Assembly: GCA_040766665.1 (NCBI GenBank)
Contig: JAXGQD010000007.1
Coordinates: 1-64,000, forward strand
Reading direction: 5' to 3'
Length of the DNA stretch: 64,000 nucleotides
From: JAXGQD01 sp040766665
GTDB taxonomy: Bacteria > Bacillota > Clostridia > Saccharofermentanales > Fastidiosipilaceae
Below are positions 18,822-27,327 of this stretch, in pieces (positions within the stretch are counted from its first letter, which is position 1; every line of letters starts with the position of its first letter). Made by a program: the position numbers and the translations under genes. A model generated the notes under the pieces. That model had not been told where the DNA came from, made no database searches, and saw only the letters and a program-made list of their open reading frames with translations.

Positions 18822-18871
18822 GGCTTTTCCTTCTTACGCTGATTTGATTGGATTGGCTTGCTCCGCTGAGC

Positions 18872-19455
18872 TTAGATTTGGCCTTGATATTTGACCTTGG
18901 CAGGAATAAAACGTTTGAGATTATTAAGAATTTTGGGATTGCCGTCGATGATGACGAGCACCTGTTTGTCCCTGAATTTGCCGCCGCTGCTTTTGCCACT
19001 GACACACCAGAGCGCAGCCGTTTTCTCCCTGGACGAACAATCCATCACCTTGGCCTGTTTGCTCTGATTTTTAAGCGCTTGCGCCTCAGCCACTGCAGCG
19101 ACCTCCTCAATATCCGAGGGATTAAAGGACAACAGACGTTTGCGCTTGTTTTGGGCAATAATGCAGTCGATATCAAGGCTGCCGTTGGTAGCGATATACT
19201 CGTATTCTTTGCGCAGACCTTTAATCAAAAAGTAAACGCCAAATCCCAAAGCGACTAAGAGTAAAGGGATAAAGGGCAAAACATAATCAGAAAAAACAGC
19301 ATAACAAACAGAATAAAAAAGGTCCCGCTGATGATGAGCCCCAGCAAGGCATACTCATGTGCCCCCCAACGTTGCTTGACCAAAACCTCGTTAAAGAGAT
19401 CTTGTTTAGCCTCATCCGTGTAGTCTCCGTTTGCATTCTGGATCATTGCTGCCAT
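18872..19455 (-). pseudogene. Small membrane protein (DUF6106-like), one frameshift
   Basis: Two frames overlap at 19255-19279. The first (from 19455) starts MAAMIQNANGDYTDEAKQ and enters a hydrophobic segment (YALLGLIISGTFFILFVML). The second continues with PFIPLLLVALGFGVYFLIKG, then EYEYIATNGSLDIDCIIAQNKRKRLLS and an Ala/Lys-rich tail. Adding one A to the A6 run at 19291-19296 (T on the coding strand) fuses them through MLFFSDYVLPFIPLL into 194 residues. Two membrane helices then a cytoplasmic domain; clostridial proteins with 'YEYxxTNGxLDIDxIIAxxKRKRLL' are labelled DUF6106. Function unknown. The break is probably a sequencing error. Confidence 0.55.
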
Positions 19456-19705
19456 CGGTTTTTCCTCATTTCACTGCATTGCTTGTGCTTGGCTTTGATT
19501 CGCTAACAGTTTAACAAATGCGCGCCGGACTTGAAAGTTTGCGGGATTGTTGTGCGGACATAGCAAAAGCTGCCCTCCCGCCGGTGCTGTTTTGCACTTT
19601 TGAGAGAGCAGCTTTCATCGTTCGTATTTATCTGTACACCGAATCACTCGTTATTACACATGCAATGAAGCGGCGCGCAGTTTATTCGTTAGCTAAGCGT
19701 GAAGC

Positions 19706-21323
19706 TTAGTACATTCCGCCACCACCGGCCGGCATTGCGGGCTCGGGTTCGGGAATATCAGCCACGATGGCTTCTGTCGTTAAGAGAATGGAAGCAATGG
19801 AGGCTGCGTTTTGCAGAGCGGAACGGGTGACCTTTGCGGGATCGACGATACCTTGGGCAATCATGTCCACATATTCGCCGGCCATCACATCATAACCGTA
19901 GTGATTCTCGTTCTTTTTCACACCTTCACAGATAACGGAGCCATCCAAACCGGCATTGATTGCGATTTGGCGGACCGGCTCTTCCAGGGCTTTCCAAACG
20001 ATTTGGATACCGGTTCTGACATCCCCTTCGTTTTCGGCGAGTAAGGCTTCGACTTGAGGCTGTACCTGAATGTAGGTTGCACCGCCACCGGGAACCATGC
20101 CTTCTTCAACACCCGCGCGCGTTGCAGCCAGGGCGTCTTCGATACGCAGTTTTCTTTCTTTCATTTCGACTTCGGTCGCTGCACCGACTTTGATGACTGC
20201 GACGCCGCCGGACAGTTTGGCCAGACGCTCCTGCAGTTTTTCGCGGTCAAAATCAGAGGTGGTTTCGCTGATTTGATTGCGCAGCAGTTTGACACGCGCA
20301 GCAATCTCGTCTTTGCCACCGGCACCGTCGACGATGATGGTGTTCTCTTTGTCCACTTTGACCTGGCGGGCGCTACCCAGTTGCTCCAAGGTCGCTTCTT
20401 TGAGGTCGAGGCCGAGTTCTTCGGTAATCACTTCGGCACCGGTCAGAATCGCGATGTCTTCGAGCATGGCTTTTCTGCGATCGCCAAAGCCGGGGGCTTT
20501 AACAGCAACACAGTTAAAGGTGCCGCGCAGCTTGTTGAGAATCAGCGTGGAGAGGGCTTCGCCTTCGACGTCTTCTGCGATGATGAGGAGTTTTTTGCCC
20601 GTCTTAATGACTTGCTCTAAGAGCGGCAAAAGTTCCTGAATGCTGGAAATCTTCTTGTCGGTAACCAGGATGTAAGGCTCTTCCAGAACGGCTTCCATTT
20701 TGTCCAGGTCAGTTGCCATATAGGCAGAGATGTAACCGCGGTCAAAACTGCATGCCCTCAACAACCTCGAGCTCAGTAGCCATGGTCTTGGACTCTTCAA
20801 CGGTAATGACGCCGTCACTTGGTGACTTTTTCATTGCTTCGGCAATCAGCTCACCCACTTCGGGATCACCGGCTGAAACGGAACCCACACGGGCGATGTC
20901 TTTGTCGGTATTAACGGGCTGGGCAATCTTTTGAATGCCTTCAACCGCTGTATCAACGGCTTTCTGGATGCCCTTACGCAGAATGATGGGGTTAGCGCCC
21001 GCAGCGATGTTGCGCAGGCCTTCACGCACGATGGCTTGGGCCAGGAGCGTAGCTGTGGTGGTACCGTCACCGGCGACCTCATTGGTCTTGGTGGCGACTT
21101 CTTTGACGAGCTGTGCACCCATGTTTTCGAAACGGTCTTCAAACTCGATTTCTTTGGCGATGGTCACACCGTCATTGGTAATCAAGGGAGCGCCGTACTT
21201 TTTGTCCAGAACCACGTTACGGCCTTTGGGGCCCAGGGTAATTTTAACGGTGTCGGACAATTTGTTGACGCCGGCTTCTAAAGCCTTACGTGCGTCTTCA
21301 TTGTATTTTAAATCTTTTGCCAT
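19706..21323 (-). pseudogene. groL: Chaperonin GroEL, one frameshift (probable sequence error)
   Basis: 60-kDa chaperonin, folding chamber with GroES. The first part (21323-20742) runs from MAKDLKYNEDARKALEAGVN through VTLGPKGRNV-type and DGTTTATLLAQAI nucleotide motifs to ELEVVEGMQF and a stop. The second part resumes with FDRGYISAYMATDLDKM and runs to the C-terminal glycine tail AGGGGMY. The break is one extra base in the A4 run at 20744-20747; with three, the text reads VEGMQFDRGYIS as in all GroELs. The corrected gene is 1617 nt, 538 residues. groEL is essential and nothing else is damaged, so I believe the gene is intact in the organism. Downstream of groES, 38 bp apart. Confidence 0.93.
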
Positions 21324-21361
21324 GATGATTTTTCCTCCTCTATATTTACAACGCCAAAGGC

Positions 21362-21646
21362 TTACTCGACGATAGCGAGCACATCACTTTGACGCAAAAT
21401 GGTGTATTCAATGTTGTCAATCTTCACTTGTGTTCCGGCATATTTGCTGATCAGAATGCGATCACCGACTTCAAGTTCCATGATGACATCTTTGCCATCC
21501 ACAACACCGCCGGGGCCTACGGCAACCACTTCGGCTACCTGAGGTTTCTCCTGTGCTGAACCGGGCAAAACAATCCCGCTCTTCGTGGTCTCTTCACTCT
21601 CAATCATTTTAATGACGATGCGATCTGCTAAGGGTTTGATGGTCAT
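21362..21646 (-). CDS. groS: Co-chaperonin GroES
   Basis: 94-residue lid of the GroEL chamber. ATG 21646 with a strong AGGAGG 7-8 nt upstream; in-frame codons further upstream fall inside the CIRCE element. MTIKPLADRIVIKMIESEE, the mobile loop TTKSGIVLPGSAQEKPQ and the C-terminal GDRILISKYAGTQVKI are all typical. First gene of groES-groEL. Confidence 0.97.
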   Translation of the reverse strand: MTIKPLADRIVIKMIESEETTKSGIVLPGSAQEKPQVAEVVAVGPGGVVDGKDVIMELEVGDRILISKYAGTQVKIDNIEYTILRQSDVLAIVE

Positions 21647-21675
21647 ATAAAGCCTCCTGAATAGATTTTTAGAAA

Positions 21676-21702
21676 TTAGCACTCAATCGACTCAAGTGCT
21701 AA
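21676..21702 (-). promoter_or_regulatory. CIRCE operator (HrcA site)
   Basis: TTAGCACTC (21676-21684), nine bases, AAGTGCTAA (21694-21702): the classic CIRCE inverted repeat with one mismatch in the second arm. It lies between the promoter and groES, so HrcA would repress the chaperonin operon and release it on heat shock. hrcA itself is not in the window. Confidence 0.95.
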
Positions 21703-21711
21703 CTACGACTT

Positions 21712-21739
21712 AGTATAAGCTATTGTCAAATAAAGTCAA
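21712..21739 (-). promoter_or_regulatory. groES-groEL promoter
   Basis: TTGACT (21734-21739) and TATACT (21712-21717) on the minus strand, 16 bp apart; predicted start is at the edge of the CIRCE element. Vegetative-sigma type. Confidence 0.75.
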
Positions 21740-21789
21740 TAATGAATTATGGCAAAACTTTGACATTTTTGTCTTTCTTTGCCCTTCGC

Positions 21790-22081
21790 GTTTTAGCGGA
21801 GATTTTGAGGCTTGAAGAGAGTCGGTTCTGAAAGCGCCGCGGTGCTTGGTCGGCTGCGACTCCGCTTTGAATCCGTCGCAGTACTTGGTCGGTCGCGACT
21901 CCGCTTTGAATCCGTCGCAGTACTTGGTCGGTCGCAGCTCCGCTCATCGGCGTTTCCTTCAAAAGGCCGTTTTAGCCCATTTATTACAGGGATGTGGTTG
22001 GAAGCGCCCATGGACTGCTGGCGGACGTGTCTAAAGGCTGTTTTCAGCCCACTTTTTTTACAGGAATGTGGTGGCGGCGAC
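21790..22081. repeat. Dispersed intergenic repeat region, copy 2, left part
   Basis: Three tandem copies of module A (GTCGCAGTACTTGGTCGG then CGACTCCGCTTT) at about 21837-21868, 21872-21907 and 21911-21944, with a period near 39 bp, followed by two copies of module B (AAAGGC[CT]GTTTT.AGCCCA...ACAGGGATGTGG) at about 21962-21996 and 22033-22073. Same order as at 6884-7045. Ends at the IS256-family insertion. No gene; the open frames are repeat artefacts. Confidence 0.75.
22074..22081. repeat. Target-site duplication, left (GCGGCGAC)
   Basis: Eight bases GCGGCGAC directly abut the left end of the insertion element and recur at 23452-23459 at its right end. IS256-family elements make 8-9 bp duplications. 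Confidence 0.8.
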
Positions 22082-23451
22082 GATCAAGTCCATAAAGTGG
22101 TGTAAATTGATCCATTCCAGTAACACCTCCACTTTACTTCGTTTCAATCATCTGATTTTTTGTACGTTTGTCGGTTATTTAAATATTCTGTCATATCGAA
22201 CACACGGTTTAGCATGGACCAACTTTCATGGTGATCTAAAAGAATCGCTCCAAGTAAACGCTCTACAGAAGCGACGTGGGAATATGCGAATCACTTTTTC
22301 TCTTCTGCGCTAACTCCTGGTTTTCTCGCTCAATAATGTTGGTGGTCCTAAGGCTCTTGCGATACTTTTCAGGTAAGCACATCACATTCATTGCATCGTC
22401 AAAACCTTCTTCGGCATCTGCATAGCTTTCGCAGAGATGTCTTTTTGTATTCTTCGATAATCTGATTCTTCTTGTCCCGCGCTGCATAGTGTTAATTCGT
22501 TAAACATCTCACTGAGTTCACTGGCTAGGCCCACGCTTGGTAGCGTTTGGGAACATGGTTGACGATGTTTCTGCTGAAGTGGAACTGACAGCGCTGCCAA
22601 CTGGCGTTTTTAAGAAACACTTTCTTTATAGCGCTTACCAAACCTTTATGGCTATCCGATGTCACCAGGTCAACCTGCTTTAAGCCTCTTTGTTTAATCC
22701 CGTAAAAAAGCGCTCCCAGTGATACGCTGTTTAATTTTCATACCTCAAATCCCCAAGACCTCTTTACGACCATCGTTATTCATGCCGATGGCCATGAGCA
22801 AGCCTTTTGAGCGTATCCGGTGGTCCTCTCGGACCTTTACATACATCGCATCCGCCATAACAAAGGGATAGTCTCCTTCTAGAGGGCGGTTCTTAAAGCT
22901 TTTCAGCGTAAGGGTCTAATGCCTTGCACAGACAGGACACATTGGACTTGGGGGAACTCCACACCACAGGGGATTCTTTTGTAATCCTCTCAACATTTCG
23001 GTGGCCACATAAGCCAATACCATTTCCATAAGAACCTCAATGAGCGCTTGTTCATTCCTTTTGATAGTTTTTCAAGCAAGGTCGTATGGAAGGCTTCGTT
23101 ACGATGCCTAGGTACGGCCAAGGTAGGTTTTCGTGCAGGTATTAACCTGTCGATGCCTCAGACCATTTCGGTAATCGCTTCCAGCTCTTCTTGCCGCTCA
23201 TGGGGTTGTGCTCCTAATTTCTCTGTGGATTCCGTTAATAGAAATTGGTTTAGGAGTTTTCCATTAACTTCCCAAAGCCTTCCTTCGCGCCTCCCATTTT
23301 GAACAACTCTGCAAATTCGTCCATACCTAACGTAAAATGTAATTGAGTCATGATCTTTCTCCCTTCGTCTGTACCACTGAATCGTTAATTCAAATTATGC
23401 CGAAGATGGAAGGCTCATGTCCTTTCTTTTTACACCACTATGGACTTAATC
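22082..23451 (-). mobile_element. IS256-family insertion sequence, decayed
   Basis: A 1370-bp element. Terminal inverted repeats: GATCAAGTCCATAAAGTGG at the left (from 22082) and, reading inward from the right end (23451), GATTAAGTCCATAGTGG, both followed by TGTAAA. Flanked by the 8-bp direct repeat GCGGCGAC. It carries a broken Mutator-type transposase and no cargo. It has landed inside the dispersed intergenic repeat downstream-facing region between groES and a membrane-protein gene, splitting modules B and C. Confidence 0.85.
22266..23351 (-). pseudogene. IS256-family (Mutator) DDE transposase, multiple frameshifts
   Basis: Begins at 23351 with MTQLHFTLGMDEFAELF, the usual IS256 start. 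Recognisable pieces in different frames: VMADAMYVKVREDHRIRSKG with the first catalytic Asp (about 22810-22870), SDSHKGLVSAIKKVFL then WQRCQFHFSRN with the second Asp and the C/H motif (about 22550-22660), and LRTTNIIERENQE with the catalytic Glu region (about 22300-22360). Stops and frame changes interrupt it at least three times, so unlike the single-base errors elsewhere this is genuine decay. Confidence 0.85.
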
Positions 23452-23459
23452 GCGGCGAC
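23452..23459. repeat. Target-site duplication, right (GCGGCGAC)
   Basis: Second copy of the 8-bp duplication, directly after the IS end; see the copy at 22074-22081. Confidence 0.8.
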
Positions 23460-23990
23460 CACACAGTCGTCAAAAGTGTCACAAAATCGTGTGTTTGACG
23501 TGAGCAGAGACCCTCAAACCACTGAAATGACCGCATCCCCGAAAATTTTGTCCATTTTTCATTGCTCCGCTCAGGTCAATATGAATCGTCGCAAGCCAGG
23601 CAAAGCGCGACTCCGCTTAGAATCCGTCGCAGTACTTGGACGGCTGCGACTCCGCTTAGGAATACCGTAAAAAATTGCGAGAATCCAACTTCACTTAACT
23701 TTATAAGCGGAATAGCAATCAAAACCCGAGATTTTATGACATTTTTTACGCAAATCCAAGCTCATCAAAATCCAATCTTGGATTAGCGAAAATAGTGACG
23801 GTAAAACCCATGAACGACTTGATAAAAGCCCCGAAACCAGCGTTGTCGCTTGGATTTGCGCAATTTTTGCCAATCAGAAGGGTCCGTCTGCCCGGGGCAC
23901 AAGCGGAATTTATCACCAGATCACCAGACGACACTTCCCTAGACGCCACATCCCCGACGACACATCCCCAGACAACACATGCCCTCCGAC
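23452..23990. repeat. Dispersed intergenic repeat region, copy 2, right part
   Basis: Continues the repeat after the insertion: module C (TTTGACGTGAGCAGAGACC, about 23490-23580, matching 7088-7170), two module A copies (about 23588-23618 degenerate, 23624-23659), then module D pieces: TTGGATTAGCGAAAATAGTG (from about 23777) and TTGGATTTGCGCAATTTTTG (from about 23850). Module D is shared with 53161-53262. No gene seen. Confidence 0.65.
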
Positions 23991-25187
23991 TTATTCTCCC
24001 GGCACGGCAGTCCCAGCACTCGTCAGCTCAGTCATCGTCTCTGTGCCAATCGTCGTTGCTTCCGTTGCTGCTGTCGTGCTGGGTAGCGGCGTAGGGCTCG
24101 GGTCCGTACTTGGCTGCGTGCTCGGCTCCGGAGTCGGCGTGGGAGCAGGACTAGTCGCCGTTGTCTCTGAACTCGTCGGAACGGGTGTCGGACTCGGTGA
24201 CGGTGCTGTCGACGGGGCCGTACTCGGCTCGCTGCTGGGCATAGTTGTGGGTGTAGGCGTTGGACTGGGCTCCGTCACAGTACTGCTTGTCGAGCTAGTC
24301 TCCGTAGTCGGTACTGTCGTAGCCGTTGTCGGCACCGTTGTGGCAGTCGTTGCCGTGGTCGCCGAAGTCTCCGAAACCGTTGGCGTTAGCGTACTCGGCG
24401 TCGTCGAGGGCTCCGTTACGACGGCCCAAGCCGTTGTGGGGCTCGGACTGGGCGTCGGGCTGGGTTGGGCAAGCTCGGTCGCTGCGCTGCTTTGTGGCGG
24501 GAAACGCTTTAGGCTTTGGTAATAGTGCTTGATGCTTCGCGCCGGAATGTCCGGATTCTCGGCATCGCTCGAAGCCTGATCGCTCGAGTCAGGATGGAGG
24601 ACCGCCCCCTGATTTTGCCCGCCATGAATCTGCGCGTCATTTAACTTGTTCCCCGGTTCCTTATCGGGCAAAGGGTTCTCTATGCCCCTGCCCCAGGTTT
24701 GATAAGTAAAAATCAGCCCCGCACTCACCAACAAAAAGAATATCAGGAAGGAAAGCAAATAGGCTTTAACCGCATGGCGATTTTGCATATCGGCAAAACT
24801 GATATCCAGTAAACTGTGACGGGGTTCCTGTCGCACTTTCGCTTTTGCACTGCTGACAGTCGCCAGGGTTATTTCTTCACCGAAGAGTTCGCCGAGACTT
24901 TTGCCCTCTTGCGCTTTAGCCTTATCTCCCATGGTCATTTTTTTCAGTTTGAGCTGACGGCGACGATTCGTGTCTGAAGTGAAAGGAGTTAAGCTGCTGA
25001 TAGCCTTGTGCTTACGTTTCTTCGCCTTAGCCAGACGCTTCGCCTGCTCGGCATCGGGCTGCGTCACACGACGTTCCAGCTCCGCGTTTTCGGACGCAAG
25101 AAAAGCGGCATTCTCCCCATGGAAGCCGTAAGCACTCTCATGCTCGTTCAAGGCACCTGGGTCTGAATAGCCGCTGTTTTTTTTCAC
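23991..25187 (-). CDS. Single-pass membrane protein with Thr/Pro/Ser-rich extracellular tail
   Basis: 398 residues, no recognised family. Residues 1-140 are charged and Lys/Glu-rich with no signal, so cytoplasmic; one membrane helix at about 143-165 (KAYLLSFLIFFLLVSAGLIF); then about 60 mixed residues and a tail of about 165 residues built almost only of T, P, S, A, V and E in blocks such as TPSPSPT, PTTATTVPTTE and PEPSTQPSTDPSP. This stalk-like composition is common in wall-spanning or O-glycosylated regions. No sorting signal. It is 45 bp after galE in the same direction, so probably co-transcribed with the sugar genes. Function unknown. Confidence 0.8.
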   Translation of the reverse strand: MKKNSGYSDPGALNEHESAYGFHGENAAFLASENAELERRVTQPDAEQAKRLAKAKKRKHKAISSLTPFTSDTNRRRQLKLKKMTMGDKAKAQEGKSLGELFGEEITLATVSSAKAKVRQEPRHSLLDISFADMQNRHAVKAYLLSFLIFFLLVSAGLIFTYQTWGRGIENPLPDKEPGNKLNDAQIHGGQNQGAVLHPDSSDQASSDAENPDIPARSIKHYYQSLKRFPPQSSAATELAQPSPTPSPSPTTAWAVVTEPSTTPSTLTPTVSETSATTATTATTVPTTATTVPTTETSSTSSTVTEPSPTPTPTTMPSSEPSTAPSTAPSPSPTPVPTSSETTATSPAPTPTPEPSTQPSTDPSPTPLPSTTAATEATTIGTETMTELTSAGTAVPGE

Positions 25188-25232
25188 AATATTCTCTAGA
25201 CTGCGATTTGGTACTTAGTGTCCGAACCGAAT

Positions 25233-26243
25233 TCAATATCCTTTCGGGTTATTTTTTTGGAAATTCCAGCCGTCGTTGCACATGTCATCCAAGTTCTTTT
25301 CAGCTTCCCAGTGCAAGAGCTGACGCGCTTTCGTCGCATCGGCAAAACAAGTCGCGATGTCCCCCGGTCTTCTCTCATCGATCACATAGGGGACCTTGGC
25401 GCCGGTGTTGCGCTCGAACGCCGCCACCAGTTCCAATACGCTGACGCCGTTACCGGTGCCCAGATTGATTGCTTCGACGCTTTGATGCTGCAGGGCGTAG
25501 TCGAGGGCGCGGCAGTGGCCTTTTGCCAAATCGACGACATGGATATAGTCACGTACACCGGTCCCGTCCACCGTGGGATAGTCGCTGCCAAAGACATGTA
25601 GTTTCTCCAGCCGACCGACCGCCACTTGCGTGATATAGGGCATCAGGTTGTTGGGTATACCCTGCGGATTCTCGCCGATTAAGCCGGAAGCATGGGCACC
25701 GATCGGATTGAAGTAGCGCAGTAATATGACCGACCACTCCTTATCGGCGACCCAGAGGTCCGACAGAATTTGTTCATTCATGAGCTTGGTCCAACCGTAG
25801 GGATTGGTGCACGAAGTCGGCATATCCTCAGTCAGCGGCACCCGTTCCGGTGTACCGTAAACCGTCGCCGAGGAGCTGAACACAATGGTTTTCACCTGAT
25901 GTTTGCGCATCACATCGCAGAGTACCAGCGTCGAGTCTATGTTGTTTGCATAGTACTCCAATGGTTTACTCACGGATTCCCCCACCGCTTTCAGCCCGGC
26001 AAAATGAATCACCGCCGCAATCTCATGATCCGCGAAAATCTTATTCAGCACCGCTCGGTCGCGCACATCACCCTCATAGAAGCTGATATTACGTCCGGTA
26101 ATTTTCTCCACACGGCGTATTGCTTCCATGTCGCTGTTCACAAAATTATCAATCACGATCGGCTCATAATTTTCTGCCAGCAGTTCAATCAGGGTGTGAC
26201 TGCCGATAAAGCCGGCGCCCCCTGTTACCAGTATTTTTTTCAT
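25233..26243 (-). CDS. galE: UDP-glucose 4-epimerase
   Basis: Interconverts UDP-glucose and UDP-galactose with bound NAD. 336 residues from ATG 26243 (GGGAGGG upstream). N-terminal MKKILVTGGAGFIGSHT is the NAD motif; FSSSATVYG supplies the catalytic Ser and NPYGWTKLMNE the Tyr-x-x-x-Lys pair; RYFNPIGAHASGLIGE and the C-terminal ARQLLHWEAEKNLDDMC complete the family pattern. It follows a PfkB sugar kinase by 81 bp. Likely supplies UDP-galactose for surface glycans or serves galactose use. Confidence 0.95.
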   Translation of the reverse strand: MKKILVTGGAGFIGSHTLIELLAENYEPIVIDNFVNSDMEAIRRVEKITGRNISFYEGDVRDRAVLNKIFADHEIAAVIHFAGLKAVGESVSKPLEYYANNIDSTLVLCDVMRKHQVKTIVFSSSATVYGTPERVPLTEDMPTSCTNPYGWTKLMNEQILSDLWVADKEWSVILLRYFNPIGAHASGLIGENPQGIPNNLMPYITQVAVGRLEKLHVFGSDYPTVDGTGVRDYIHVVDLAKGHCRALDYALQHQSVEAINLGTGNGVSVLELVAAFERNTGAKVPYVIDERRPGDIATCFADATKARQLLHWEAEKNLDDMCNDGWNFQKNNPKGY

Positions 26244-26324
26244 AGTACCCTCCCTTAAATCAAAGCTTGTCTCACTTTTAATTTTGTACCGAATCATGCA
26301 AAGCCCTATCTTCACACGAATCGA

Positions 26325-27284
26325 CTAGTCCGCCTTCATGATGAGCTCCTGGACTTCGCTTTCATCCGGCAAGGCCGGAATGCCCCCGCGTCGTCCCACA
26401 CAAATCGCCGCAGCGGCATTGCTGTAGCGGGCGATATCTTTCAAGGTCACCAACGAAGCCTCGAGCGGCTTGGGCAAACGTAAGAGCTGGCTGACGAAAG
26501 CACCAAAGAAAGTATCCCCCGCACCGGTCGTGTCAACGACCTTTTCCACTTTGAAAGCATTGGCGTGTACTTCGCCCTCTTTGGTCTTGATAAAGCAACC
26601 GGAACCACCCAGTGTGATGCAGACAATGCTCGGGCCGCTCTTCAAAAGGATGTCGGCCGCCTTTTCCAGATCCATCGTTTCGGTGACCAAGGCCGCTTCC
26701 TCATCGGATATTTTCAGCACGTCCGTCTTGGCAATCGCCAGCAGGCAGCGTCCACGATAGGCACTACGCGCCTCCCACAAAAAGTCGCGGTAGTTTGCAT
26801 CGTAGCAGACGATGGTCCCTTGCTCTTTAACCTTATCCAAAAGGTCAAAAGTGGTCTCGCGCATGGGATTGGCGTTCAGTGCAAGGGCCGAAAAATGAAT
26901 GGCTTTGGCCCCTTTCCAGGTGCGCGACTGGATTTCCGTTTTTTGTAGGCAGGTATCTGCACCCGGTTTTCTGGCAAAAGAAAAGTCCCGCTCCCCTTCT
27001 TCAGTCAAACTCACAAAACCCAGTGTGGTGTACTGATCCGGGTCAAAAACCATACCGCTGACATCCACCCCGCATGCGGCAATGCTTCTCGACAGGAGAC
27101 CGCCCTGGGTATCCGCACCGACCTTGCCGATGAAGGCTGTTTTCAGACCGAGCTTCGCTGCGGCACAGGCCATGTTGGCACAGGAACCGCCGGGATTCTC
27201 TTCGTAGAGGTTGTAGCCGTTGGCCGATTTTCCGGCAGGGGTATAGTCAATCAAGGCTTCTCCGATGACGATTAAATCAAACAT
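26325..27284 (-). CDS. PfkB-family carbohydrate kinase (fructokinase-like)
   Basis: Ribokinase-fold sugar kinase, 319 residues from ATG 27284 (AAGGAAG upstream). MFDLIVIGEALIDYTP start, the sugar-binding GGSCANMACAAAKLG, the first PfkB signature around KVGADTQGG, and the catalytic DTTGAGDTFFGAF near residue 250 are visible. Overall closest in look to bacterial fructokinases (fructose to fructose-6-P), but ribokinase-fold substrates are hard to read from sequence. Between mscS and galE, same strand. Confidence 0.87.
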   Translation of the reverse strand: MFDLIVIGEALIDYTPAGKSANGYNLYEENPGGSCANMACAAAKLGLKTAFIGKVGADTQGGLLSRSIAACGVDVSGMVFDPDQYTTLGFVSLTEEGERDFSFARKPGADTCLQKTEIQSRTWKGAKAIHFSALALNANPMRETTFDLLDKVKEQGTIVCYDANYRDFLWEARSAYRGRCLLAIAKTDVLKISDEEAALVTETMDLEKAADILLKSGPSIVCITLGGSGCFIKTKEGEVHANAFKVEKVVDTTGAGDTFFGAFVSQLLRLPKPLEASLVTLKDIARYSNAAAAICVGRRGGIPALPDESEVQELIMKAD

Positions 27285-27327
27285 AGTTCTTCCTTTCACT
27301 TCTCAGTTCGAGCGCTCTGCCCTTTTA

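Noticed and set aside
18872..19455. Two separate small membrane-protein genes
   Set aside because: The frames overlap by 25 bp at an A6 run, and one added base fuses them into a single sensible protein.
21837..21944. CRISPR-like array of regularly spaced repeats
   Set aside because: Only three copies, the whole 39-bp period is repeated including the 'spacers', no cas genes nearby, and the same block is dispersed elsewhere.
21793..22105. Small repeat proteins encoded in the groES upstream region (several overlapping frames of 60-97 residues)
   Set aside because: They translate the 39-bp DNA repeat in several frames on both strands; no frame is favoured and none resembles a protein family.
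22082..23451. Intact, active insertion sequence
   Set aside because: Transposase motifs are readable but spread over several frames with stops; only the ends and target duplication are intact.
24043..24522. 159-residue plus-strand open frame rich in V and G
   Set aside because: It is the antisense shadow of the low-complexity Thr/Pro/Ser tail of the minus-strand membrane protein; no ribosome site and no domain.
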